Positions 56,836 through 64,000 of a stretch of DNA of 64,000 bases are shown here, piece after piece; within the stretch, counting starts at the first letter, position 1; each line of letters starts with the position of its first letter. The notes under the pieces are model-generated. The model made no database searches, was not told where the DNA came from, and saw nothing but the letters and a program-made list of their open reading frames with translations. Origin of the DNA: CBDFMR01 sp965249765 (GTDB lineage: Bacteria > Bacteroidota > Bacteroidia > Chitinophagales > Saprospiraceae); contig CBDFMR010000005.1 in assembly GCA_965249765.1 (NCBI GenBank), positions 248,001 through 312,000 on the forward strand. Reading direction: 5' to 3'. Position numbers and translations under genes: made by a program.

Positions 56836-58602
56836 ATGACTATCAACGAACGTATAGCAGCTCTGAGAACAGCGATGAAAAATCAGGGAATAGCCGCTTA
56901 CATCATACCCAGTGCTGATCCCCACAATAGCGAGTATGTGGCAGATGCATGGAAGTGTAGAGAATGGATATCAGGCTTTACTGGATCAGCAGGGACTTGT
57001 GCCGTGACAATGAGTGATTCTGGATTGTGGACCGACTCAAGATATTTCCTTCAAGGAGAGGAAGAGCTTCGCAGATCAGAGATGAAGCTTCATAAGATGA
57101 AAAATCAGTTCAAAGCTGAATATGCAGAGTGGCTGGCAGAAAATTTAGACAGTGGATCTGTTGTTGGAATTGACGGTTACATGATCTCTCCGGGGTTGTA
57201 CGATAGGTTTAAATCCATATTTGATAAAAAAGATATTAAGATAAAGACACTTGACTTGATCAAAGAGGTATGGTCAGATCGACCGCCTTTGTCTCGGGAG
57301 TTGGTTTTTATTCATGAAACCAAATATACGGGAAAGTCCAATACTGAGAAGTTATCGGAGATCAGGCAGAAAATGGAAGAAAGAGGGACAGGTCACCATC
57401 TTGTTACTACGCTTGATGATATAGCTTGGATTCTAAATCTTCGTGGCAGGGATGTTGATTTCAATCCTGTTTTTATATCCTATCTAGTCATAGATGGGAA
57501 GGGAGCGCATTTATTTATCGACAATAGCAAAGTCGACAATGAAACCGAGAATCACTTATCAGTTGCTGGTGTTGATCTCCACCCTTATAAGGACATTGTT
57601 GCTTATCTCAATCACTTAACTGAAGGAGATAAAATACTTGTTGATAAGGGCAACTGCAGTCTCGAATTAATGAGGGCCTGTAATGCGGAAGTAGTGTATG
57701 GGGAGACCATAAGTCGTCACCTCAAGGCCGTCAAAAACAAAACCGAAATTGCTCACACCAGACAGGTAATGGTTAAAGACGGGGTAGCATTGTGCAATGC
57801 TTTTTTCTGGCTGGAGAATGAGCTTAAGGAAAGAAGCGTCTCTGAATTTGAGTTGGCGGAAAAGCTGGCTGCCTGTCGTAAAGAACAGGGAGATTACTTT
57901 GGAGAGAGTTTTGCCGCGATCGTAGGATACAAGAGTAATGGTGCGATAATACACTATCGACCCATGCCGGGCACATGTGCGGATATTGAGCAGGAGGGTA
58001 TTTTATTGGTTGATTCAGGAGGACAGTACTTTGACGGCACGACTGATATTACTAGAACGATTGCTCTATCTACACCATCTGATGAGGTTAGAAGAAATTT
58101 TACGCTCGTATTGAAAGGCATGATAGACCTTTCAATGATCAAGTTTCCCAAGGGAACAATCGGAGGACAACTTGATTCCATCGCCCGACAACACCTATGG
58201 ACATATGGTCTCAATTACCTTCATGGAACAGGTCATGGGGTGGGATTCTTCCTCAATGTTCATGAACCACCACAGGGATTTGCGAGCCCCGGTTCTCAGC
58301 GAGGAAACACCAGGCATGTACCAGGAATGATATCATCCAATGAACCGGGATACTATAAAGAAGGTGAATATGGAATACGAATTGAGAATCTGGTTGTCTG
58401 TGTCGAAGAGGACGATGGGTATCTGAGTCATGAGACTGTAACCCTGATGCCTATCGACCTCAATCTTACTGATATCGACCTGCTCACCAATGATGAAAAG
58501 TCATGGCTCAATGATTATCACAAAAAGGTGAACGAGGCACTATCTCCAGGATTGAGCAATGAAGTCAGAGAATGGCTCGGGCAAAAGACAAGAACAATTT
58601 AG
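56836..58602 (+). CDS. Xaa-Pro aminopeptidase (aminopeptidase P, M24B)
   Basis: 588 residues, two creatinase-like N-terminal domains plus the pita-bread catalytic domain, the long three-domain form. Metal ligands: D in VDSGGQYFDGTTDITRT (two), H in HGTGHGVGFF, E in SNEPGYY and E in GIRIENL. It removes N-terminal residues before proline. Cytosolic; diverges from rpoN. Confidence 0.95.
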   Translation: MTINERIAALRTAMKNQGIAAYIIPSADPHNSEYVADAWKCREWISGFTGSAGTCAVTMSDSGLWTDSRYFLQGEEELRRSEMKLHKMKNQFKAEYAEWLAENLDSGSVVGIDGYMISPGLYDRFKSIFDKKDIKIKTLDLIKEVWSDRPPLSRELVFIHETKYTGKSNTEKLSEIRQKMEERGTGHHLVTTLDDIAWILNLRGRDVDFNPVFISYLVIDGKGAHLFIDNSKVDNETENHLSVAGVDLHPYKDIVAYLNHLTEGDKILVDKGNCSLELMRACNAEVVYGETISRHLKAVKNKTEIAHTRQVMVKDGVALCNAFFWLENELKERSVSEFELAEKLAACRKEQGDYFGESFAAIVGYKSNGAIIHYRPMPGTCADIEQEGILLVDSGGQYFDGTTDITRTIALSTPSDEVRRNFTLVLKGMIDLSMIKFPKGTIGGQLDSIARQHLWTYGLNYLHGTGHGVGFFLNVHEPPQGFASPGSQRGNTRHVPGMISSNEPGYYKEGEYGIRIENLVVCVEEDDGYLSHETVTLMPIDLNLTDIDLLTNDEKSWLNDYHKKVNEALSPGLSNEVREWLGQKTRTI

Positions 58603-58678
58603 AAAGAATATAAATCGCGACCTCCACCGACGATAAATTCAGGAAATAAGCTTTTCTTTGTGTCAAACAATCAAGACA

Positions 58679-58807
58679 ATGAGCGGGGAAAATCCACAAA
58701 ATTGGGGTAAGAAAGGATCATGTCTAGGCAAGTTCGCCATTGGGCTAATCCTTTTTATAGTAATGTTGATCTACATATATAATCACCTACATAATGCGGC
58801 CGGCTAG
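58679..58807 (+). CDS. Small membrane protein, 42 residues
   Basis: Starts MSGENPQNWGKKGSCLG, then one helix FAIGLILFIVMLIYIY and a short tail. Located 76 nt after aminopeptidase P on the same strand and ending 2 nt before the convergent kinase. Coding potential rests on the clean polar-helix-polar layout only. Confidence 0.4.
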   Translation: MSGENPQNWGKKGSCLGKFAIGLILFIVMLIYIYNHLHNAAG

Positions 58808-58809
58808 GA

Positions 58810-59715
58810 TCAGAAACTGACCAACTGACCAAAGCTTTTTACCCGAGATGCAATCATCTCGTCGCTCAGACATTTAAGCCGACCTATACTGAACTCTTCT
58901 ACACAATACGATGCCATGACAGACCCATGGACGACTGCCTTCTTCATGTTATCAAATGATATGTCATCAGTTTTTGCTAGATAACCAATGAAGCCTCCAG
59001 CAAAACTGTCGCCAGCTCCAGTCGGGTCCTCTACATTCAGCAATGGAAGAGCCGGTGCATAGAATACCTTGCCCTCATGAAAAAGCATGGCTCCATGTTC
59101 TCCTTTCTTGATTACGAGAAACTCTGGTCCCATGGCATGAATCTTATCGGCTGCCTTCAGCAGGGAATACTCACCCGAAAGCTGACGAGCCTCCTCATCG
59201 TTTATAGTAAGAACATCCACCTTGGAGATGGCTTTGAGTAAGCTATCCAAGGCTATATCCATCCAAAAATTCATAGTATCCATAACTACCAGTTTTGGAT
59301 TATCGATTTGCTCGATCACCCTTAGCTGTATTTCGGGAGTAAGATTACCCAGCATTATGTATTTACTGTCCTTGTAGGAATCTGGAAGCTCGGGGTCAAA
59401 ATCATCAAGTACATTGAGATCTGTAGTAAGGGTCTCTCGCTGATTCATGTTTTCGAGATACTTACCAGCCCAGAAGAAGGTCTTACCATTCTCTACGATC
59501 TTGAGTCCATCCAGGTTTACGCCGCGGGCTATAAGTTGATCGAGCTCAGATTGAGGGAAATCACTCCCCACGATAGATACAAGATTTATATTATCGGTAA
59601 AATAAGAAGCGGCCCAGCTTATATAGGTACAGGCACCCCCTATGACTCGATCGGCTTTTCCGAATGGTGTTTCAATACTATCAAAAGCTACAGTTCCTAC
59701 AGTGAGAAGACTCAT
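58810..59715 (-). CDS. PfkB-family sugar/nucleoside kinase
   Basis: 301 residues. Ribokinase fold: GGACTYISWAASYF near the start (substrate binding) and D230-P-T-G-A-G-D236 with the catalytic Asp236. It phosphorylates a sugar or nucleoside; the substrate cannot be told. Single gene, next to a mobile-element cluster. Confidence 0.93.
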   Translation of the reverse strand: MSLLTVGTVAFDSIETPFGKADRVIGGACTYISWAASYFTDNINLVSIVGSDFPQSELDQLIARGVNLDGLKIVENGKTFFWAGKYLENMNQRETLTTDLNVLDDFDPELPDSYKDSKYIMLGNLTPEIQLRVIEQIDNPKLVVMDTMNFWMDIALDSLLKAISKVDVLTINDEEARQLSGEYSLLKAADKIHAMGPEFLVIKKGEHGAMLFHEGKVFYAPALPLLNVEDPTGAGDSFAGGFIGYLAKTDDISFDNMKKAVVHGSVMASYCVEEFSIGRLKCLSDEMIASRVKSFGQLVSF

Positions 59716-59762
59716 GGATCATTGTTTTTTATGGACGGCAAAGGTAGAATTTATCGGTATGA

Positions 59763-60023
59763 ATGCTTGATAAAAACGATCAATTATCAAGAGTAGAGAT
59801 GTATCGGTTTATACATCTTCAAAGCTCACGAATTGAAATTTTAGCGAATGCTATAATGATATTTATACGACGGGGCAGTCTTGCTATACAGAGAGGTGAT
59901 AACATCAAATCAGTTTCGCAATTACTTGACCATGCGAGCATTCAAACTACAAATAATTATGTCGGCAATGTCAACAGGGAACAACTGTCAGGAGCGCTTG
60001 AGTTGCTTAGGTATATATTATAA
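59763..60023 (+). pseudogene. Tyrosine recombinase, degraded C-terminal fragment
   Basis: The last ~45 residues (AIQRGDNIKSVSQLLDHASIQTTNNYV) match the C-terminal part of XerC/phage integrases, with the His of LDHAS and the tyrosine of TTNNYV. The preceding RHTFATL segment is corrupted and the rest is missing. The IS982 starts at its stop codon. Relic of an integrated element. Confidence 0.7.
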
Positions 60024-60125
60024 CCTGAGTTCGATTATTAAGGTCTTGATAATCAATAATTTAAAATTAAATTAAAGGGATGTAATTTTCATAAAAAGAG
60101 GAATAGTTCGCAGCTTGATAGCTGA

Positions 60126-60147
60126 TTATCAATTAATTAATTGATAA
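60126..60147. promoter_or_regulatory. 22-bp perfect palindrome in the IS982 leader
   Basis: TTATCAATTAA and its exact complement meet with no spacer, 62 nt before the transposase ATG. Possible operator for the transposase or a binding site; AT-rich, so chance cannot be ruled out. Confidence 0.3.
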
Positions 60148-60209
60148 ATATATTCCTCATGATTCTTAAAGAACAAATTACGCAAATTTTCTGTGTTGTC
60201 GATTAGTTT

Positions 60210-61225
60210 ATGAATGAGTTTGATCACAAAGTTCAGGACCAAATGATAGGAAATTCTCCTAAACGAAAATCTCGAATGAGCTCATCTGAAGTTATTTCAA
60301 TTATGATCTTGTTTCAATTAAGTGCTTGCAGGAATTTTAAATCATTTTATCTTTTGTACGTCAAAAAGCATTTGAAGGCAGAATTTCCAGGAACGGTGTC
60401 ATACAACAGATTTGTTGAACTCCAAAAACAAGTCGTATTGCCTTTGGCGGTATTCGCTAAAACATGTTGCTTGGGCGATTGTACCGGGATATCTTTTATC
60501 GACTCTACACCACTTAGAGTTTGCAATAACAAGCGGATTTTTAATCATAAAGTATTCCAAGGAATCGCTACAAGAGGAAAGTCTACGATGGGATATTTTT
60601 ATGGTTTCATCCTGCATCTAATCGTCAATGAAATTGGACAAATAGTTGATTTTCAAATCACTCAAGCCAATGTCGATGATCGAGCACCGCTAAAACAAGG
60701 AAATATTTTAAAGAAAATATGGGGCCAATTATATGGAGACAAGGGCTATGTGAGTAAGAGCTTGTCAGCCATTCTATTTGACGACGGCATACATTTTATT
60801 CGAAGAAAATACCTCGAGGCTTGCCTCGGGGTTGAGAGGAAAGTTTGAAAACCTAAGGTTTTCAACTAAACATCAGAGAATTTCGGTTTTTGACCTTCAG
60901 GTCAAAATGAAACCAGCGAAATACCCCTATGGCTCTGCCTCGGGGATAGTTGGTTTCAAGAAATTCGTTTATTCGAAAAAATATAAAAACCCAACTGATG
61001 AGTCTAAGAGACAAAATAATGCTTAGAAAACGATCCATAATCGAGACTATCAATGACCAACTCAAAAACATTTGTTTCGTCGAACACTCAAGATATCGAT
61101 CGTTTCACAACTTTGTCAATAACATATTAACGGCTATCATTGCTTACTCGTTTTTGCCTACTAAACCAGCTGTCAAATTCTACGAATTTCAACCAGATCA
61201 GTCCAATCAAGCTTTGCTTTTTTAA
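60210..61225 (+). pseudogene. IS982 transposase, split by a hairpin-rich insert
   Basis: First part 60210-60806: MNEF... with D98 (FIDSTPL) and D177 (YGDKGY), through GIHFIRR. Second part from ~60971: IRKNIKTQLMSL, LRKRSIIETINDQLKN (with the catalytic Glu), to the end. In between, ~165 bp add stops and shift the product. The two parts join as one normal IS982 protein if the insert is removed. Confidence 0.85.
60806..60970. repeat. Hairpin-rich insertion inside the IS982 transposase
   Basis: Consecutive inverted repeats: ACCTCGAGGC/GCCTCGGGGT (60811-60832, one G-U), TTGAAAACCT/AGGTTTTCAA (60845-60865), TTTTGACCT/AGGTCAAAA (60888-60907), and TGAAACCA/TGGTTTCA (60908-60958) enclosing CCCC-GGC-GCC-GGGG (60924-60945). 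The first and last hairpins share GCCTCGGGG and a GAAAATACC / GAAATACCC start, so the block holds two related units. No coding capacity. MITE-like or REP-like. Confidence 0.75.
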
Positions 61226-61251
61226 TCGAACTCAGGTTTATAGTTAATTGA

Positions 61252-62151
61252 GGCTTTGTTGCATGAATAAATCATCAAAAAAAAAGCATAGCTATGGCTT
61301 AATAGCTATAGGTTTAAGCCACCTTTTTACAAACAGGCATACCAAGGCCTGTCATTATATTTAAGCATGCTACTTTTATTGCAACTTCACTTTGCTGGGT
61401 TTCGAACCGACGGGAGTATTGCTGTGGGCCAAATATTGTCTTGAATCGAAACATTGCTGTTTCTGATAAACTCCGGCTGTGGTATCCACTTTGCTCCTTC
61501 CATTTCTTTCGGCCTTTCTTTTCTATTTCCTTTATGATCTCGTTGCGATCAAGATCCAGTAACTCGTCATTTTCATCTACCCCTAGATGCAGCTTACGCC
61601 ATGTCCGGCGCTTATTATACCCATGTTTACGTACCTTCCATTCCCCTTCTCCATATACTTTGAGTCCCGTTGAATCAAATACTATAAACATTGGCCCCTT
61701 TGTTTTGGGAACATCCATTTTTTCTTTCACTTGTTTTGCTCTACGACTTATTTGGCTATAGCTCGGAACTCTTATTTCTATGCCCATTATTCCCAATAAG
61801 GAGCTGGCGAGTCCCTCTAATTGTCGGTACTTCAACCCAAATACTACTTTGAGTTGTAGCAAGCTCCTCATGCATTGTTGTGAATATTTATACTGGGCTC
61901 CTTTTTGATTAGGACCCTGGTAATACCAGCACCTTAATAAGTCTTCATCAAACCATATTGTAATGTCGCCTCGCTTTACAAGGCTCCTGTTGTAATCTCT
62001 CCAGTTTGTAACCTTGTACTTGTCTTTCTGCCTTCTTTCTTGTTTTACACCGACCTTAGTTTGTCGATTTGTCATACATCTTTGTTTGTAAGGTTGGGCT
62101 CCCTAAGATACTATATCCTTCTCTTTCATCCTCTATTCATGCAACAACGCC
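61252..62151 (-). mobile_element. IS5-family element, copy 2
   Basis: 900 bp, ends GGCTTTGTTGCATGAAT (61252-61268) and its complement with one mismatch (62135-62151). It lies 9 bp beyond the IS982 target duplication. A clear target duplication is not seen. Confidence 0.87.
61314..62075 (-). pseudogene. IS5-family transposase with 219-bp in-frame deletion
   Basis: 253 residues, open frame from MTNRQTK to CKKVA. After HLGVDE it jumps directly to NDELLDLD; copy 1 has 73 extra codons here, including the second catalytic Asp (GADGAYD). The deleted part is bounded in copy 1 by TTTTCATCTAC at 11376-11386 and 11595-11605. The protein keeps the first Asp (FDSTG) and a complete C-terminus but cannot be an active DDE enzyme. 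Confidence 0.88.
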
Positions 62152-62309
62152 GAAAGGAATTGCATTGGCGAGATTTTTGGTTAAAAATCGTGATAATGCA
62201 CATATATAGACCCTCTTTTTCTCTCATATCCTCATTGACGGTTCAAGATTATACTCACCATCCATTTTCTTGTTAACTATTCTAATAGAAATAGCGTTAT
62301 TTTGATGTA

Positions 62310-62819
62310 ATGAATTTATTCTTGTCACTCATGCTGTTTTTTTCCTCTCCATTTATGGAGACAGTCTCAGAACATGACTTACACATAAGTAATACTGAGA
62401 TCCATTATAAATCTGAATTAGAGGAAATACAGTTAAGTACCAGAATTTACATAGATGATCTGGAACTAGACCTTAAGGAGTACGACGCAGATAATCTTTA
62501 TCTATTTACGGAGGAAGAAGCAGCGGATGCGGATTCTTATCTATACAGTTATATCTATGACAATGTTTCAGTTTATATCAATGGCGAAAAGGCGGAATTT
62601 AACTTCATCGGAAAAGAGGAGTCCGCTGATCTGATGGCAGTATGGTGTTACTTGGTTATAGAGCACGTGGAGAGTATTGAAAAAATAGAAGTAAATAATC
62701 GCATTCTTACAGATATCTACGACGATCAGCAAAACATCGTCTCATTCAAGGTTGACAAAAAACGTAAGGCACATTGGCTTTTTGATAATAGTACAACCTC
62801 AGGAAATACCAGACTCTGA
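62310..62819 (+). CDS. DUF6702 family secreted protein
   Basis: 169 residues. Signal peptide (~1-17), then HDLHISNTEIHYKSE and a beta-sandwich-like body typical of DUF6702, including the late VWCYLVIEHV strand. Role unknown; in Bacteroidota it often lies near M1 peptidase genes. The 158 bp before it (after the IS5) hold nothing recognisable. Confidence 0.8.
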   Translation: MNLFLSLMLFFSSPFMETVSEHDLHISNTEIHYKSELEEIQLSTRIYIDDLELDLKEYDADNLYLFTEEEAADADSYLYSYIYDNVSVYINGEKAEFNFIGKEESADLMAVWCYLVIEHVESIEKIEVNNRILTDIYDDQQNIVSFKVDKKRKAHWLFDNSTTSGNTRL

Positions 62820-62823
62820 TTTT

Positions 62824-63078
62824 ATGCTCAAAGCAATTGTCAAGTTTCCCATCAAACTTTACCAAAAGCTTATTTCACCCTTGCTTGGTCCTACGTGCCG
62901 GTTCCAACCCACGTGTTCTCATTACATGGTGGAAGCCATAGATGAGTGGGGAGTATTAAAGGGGTTGTATCTCGGTATTCGTCGCATTCTTAAGTGCCAC
63001 CCTTGGGGACCAGTGGGTCATGACCCTATTCCTAGAAAAGAAGATTCCTCACAAGAGGGTAGTGAGGACGTAGTTTGA
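62824..63078 (+). CDS. yidD: Membrane protein insertion efficiency factor YidD
   Basis: 84 residues from the ATG at 62824 (an upstream start would add 24 unrelated residues). Amphipathic N-terminus, CRFQPTCSHYMVEAI, then RRILKCHPWGPVGHDPIP, the complete YidD signature with three Cys. It helps YidC insert membrane proteins. Starts 4 nt after DUF6702. Confidence 0.95.
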   Translation: MLKAIVKFPIKLYQKLISPLLGPTCRFQPTCSHYMVEAIDEWGVLKGLYLGIRRILKCHPWGPVGHDPIPRKEDSSQEGSEDVV

Positions 63079-63279
63079 AAATATCTTCTCTTCGAATGGA
63101 TAAGGGTAGGCAAATATCTAATCCGAGTACAAAATATATTAACCTCGAGCTCAACTGCAATCGTTAAGTCACACTCATGGAAGTTAGATGTGTCAGATGT
63201 ACCAGCGGGAGTTTACTCAGTCAGGATAGATATTGACGGTGAAATAGAACATAGAAAGCTGATCATACTTAATAAGTAA
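63079..63279 (+). pseudogene. T9SS type A C-terminal sorting domain relic
   Basis: In the frame ending with TAA at 63277, no start codon but a clear C-terminal sorting domain: WKLDVSDVPAGVYSVRI, then DGEIEHRKLIILNK at the very end, the DLPAGVY and K-x-I/L pattern of type IX secretion cargo. It follows yidD directly; the rest of the cargo gene is absent, so this is the tail of a lost exported protein. Confidence 0.7.
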
Positions 63280-63342
63280 AGCTTTATAAGATAAGTTAGT
63301 TTGATTTTACGACTCTTTAGTCGGTAGTCGTATTAATCGGTA

Positions 63343-63378
63343 AAAGGAATTCCTTGGAGAAGGAGTTCCTTTTTTTTA
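63343..63378 (+). terminator. Rho-independent terminator
   Basis: Stem AAAAGGAATTCCTT (63343-63356), loop GGAG, complementary arm 63361-63374 with one G-U pair, then a T tract. Ends the DUF6702-yidD-relic transcript. Confidence 0.85.
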
Positions 63379-63472
63379 ATTAAGTAGGATTACCAAAGTA
63401 TAATTAGAATTGTACGATTTCTATATTCAACGTTTATAATTAGAAACATAACTCTCAGTCTGTAAATAGATC

Positions 63473-63528
63473 AGGGCGATACTCTCGTTAGAATATCGCC
63501 CTTGGCTGTACGACTGCAATCAGTCGTA
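63473..63528. terminator. Two stem-loops at the 3' end of the ECF sigma gene
   Basis: AGGGCGATA/TATCGCCCT (63473-63502, 9-bp stem) and TACGACTG/CAGTCGTA (63509-63528, 8-bp stem, CAAT loop). Placed ~50 nt beyond the stop of the minus-strand sigma gene. No strong T-run, so termination is likely but not certain. Confidence 0.5.
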
Positions 63529-63576
63529 TCTATGACTCATTACCACGTAATACGGGTAAAGTTGGATGGTAGGAGT

Positions 63577-64000
63577 TTACTTCAACAGCAATTCCTTGTC
63601 TCCAACCATTTTTCTCATATTGATTAATGCGTAACGCATCCTGCCCAGGGCAGTATTGATGCTAACACGAGTTAGTTGTGAAATTTCTTTGAAGCTCATA
63701 TCGGCATAATGACGAAGAACAACTACCTCTCTTTGCTCAGGTGGAAGTTGGTCCACTAGCACTCTGACCTTGTCATACATATGATTCTTGACCATAGTTG
63801 TCTCCATGTTGTCATCTTTATTCTCGAGCACATCGAAAATGTCGAATGTTTCTGTAGCTGACACCTTAGTGCGACGTTTGGATCTACGGAATTGATCTAC
63901 ACACATGTTGTATGCAATACGCATGGCCCACTGAGAGAATTTACCCTCATGATTGTATTTACCCTTTCTTAAGGTCTTGATAATTTTGATGAAAACATCC
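63577..64000 (-). CDS. ECF RNA polymerase sigma factor, 3' part (5' end outside window)
   Basis: Open to the right window edge (at least 141 residues). Region 2 tail DVFIKIIKTLRKGKYNHEGKFSQW, MRIAYNMCVDQFRRSKRR, and region 4 LPPEQREVVVLRHYADMSFKEISQLTRVSINTALGRMRYAL. Distinct from the sigma factor at 4364: no anti-sigma gene follows it here. Confidence 0.93.
   Translation of the reverse strand, partial: DVFIKIIKTLRKGKYNHEGKFSQWAMRIAYNMCVDQFRRSKRRTKVSATETFDIFDVLENKDDNMETTMVKNHMYDKVRVLVDQLPPEQREVVVLRHYADMSFKEISQLTRVSINTALGRMRYALINMRKMVGDKELLLK

Larger units (their letters stand above)
60023..61237 (+). mobile_element. IS982-family element with internal insertion
   Basis: Terminal inverted repeats ACCTGAGTTCGATTA (60023-60037) and its complement (61223-61237), flanked by TTATA on both sides (60018-60022, 61238-61242) as a likely 5-bp target duplication. 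Total 1215 bp, about 165 bp of it an insertion in the transposase gene. Confidence 0.88.

Noticed and set aside
60778..61026. Frame across the hairpin insert as a coding gene
   Set aside because: It reads through palindromes in a frame unrelated to the transposase; no domain.
1..64000. CRISPR arrays, tRNA or rRNA genes, prophage
   Set aside because: No regularly spaced repeats, cloverleaf-like segments or phage structural genes found on either strand by reading; a covariance search would be needed to exclude small RNAs.

Overview
The window looks like a chromosomal segment of a gliding Bacteroidota (possibly Saprospiria- or Cytophagia-like; I cannot place it below phylum from sequence alone). 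Reasons: the gliding-motility lipoproteins GldH and GldB, a type IX secretion (T9SS) C-terminal sorting-domain relic, DUF4837, DUF2723, DUF6702 and DUF3108 families, many lipoproteins, AT-rich leaders without Shine-Dalgarno sites, and low-to-moderate GC. It is mostly core genome cut by insertion sequences (IS). I saw no tRNA, rRNA, CRISPR array or prophage.

Layout. 1-640: 3' part of an ISKra4-type IS. 747-4936: TPR protein, EamA transporter, and a sigma / putative anti-sigma / Spy-like envelope-stress operon, all on minus. 4993-10621: acyltransferase, ligA, a VanX-like dipeptidase, MoxR ATPase and DUF4837 lipoprotein on plus. 10652-13264: EGF-like lipoprotein, a broken IS5-family copy and a doubly broken Omp28-like thioredoxin-fold gene. 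13313-20688: a minus-strand operon of a small membrane protein, mutL, two rhomboid proteases, an EEP-family protein, cysS and an M28 peptidase. 20838-31765: purF, SPOR protein, flavin reductase, TlpA, grpE-dnaJ-gldH, CNNM/CBS protein, hydrolase, trmB, thiL, an RluA-type pseudouridine synthase and a 49-aa membrane protein. 32051-37214: DUF2723 glycosyltransferase-like protein, rpiB, M28 peptidase. 37222-43379: 2OG oxygenase, two POT peptide transporters, DUF3108 and flippase-like protein on minus. 43451-51858: ruvC, nadC, gldB, a lipoprotein serpin, an IPNS-like oxygenase, tatA, a glycosyltransferase and two long thioredoxin-like proteins. 51968-59715: class-III aminotransferase and rpoN (convergent, now split by an IS1634-family element), aminopeptidase P and a PfkB kinase. 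59760-62151: an integrase relic, an IS982 copy and a second IS5 copy. 62310-64000: DUF6702, yidD, a T9SS sorting-domain relic and the 3' part of an ECF sigma gene.

Main discovery. The IS1634-family element (53304-55124, 12-bp terminal inverted repeats) is flanked by identical 194-bp direct repeats. These hold the 3' end of the aminotransferase gene, the 3-bp spacer, and the 3' end of rpoN including its RpoN box. The insertion therefore copied the whole convergent gene junction and left both genes intact. Very long, variable target duplications have been described for mycoplasma IS1634; here is a clean, apparently recent case in Bacteroidota. A second unusual structure is a ~165-bp block made almost entirely of back-to-back hairpins, inserted inside the IS982 transposase. 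The two IS5 copies also show different decay routes, one of them an in-frame 219-bp deletion between 11-bp repeats.
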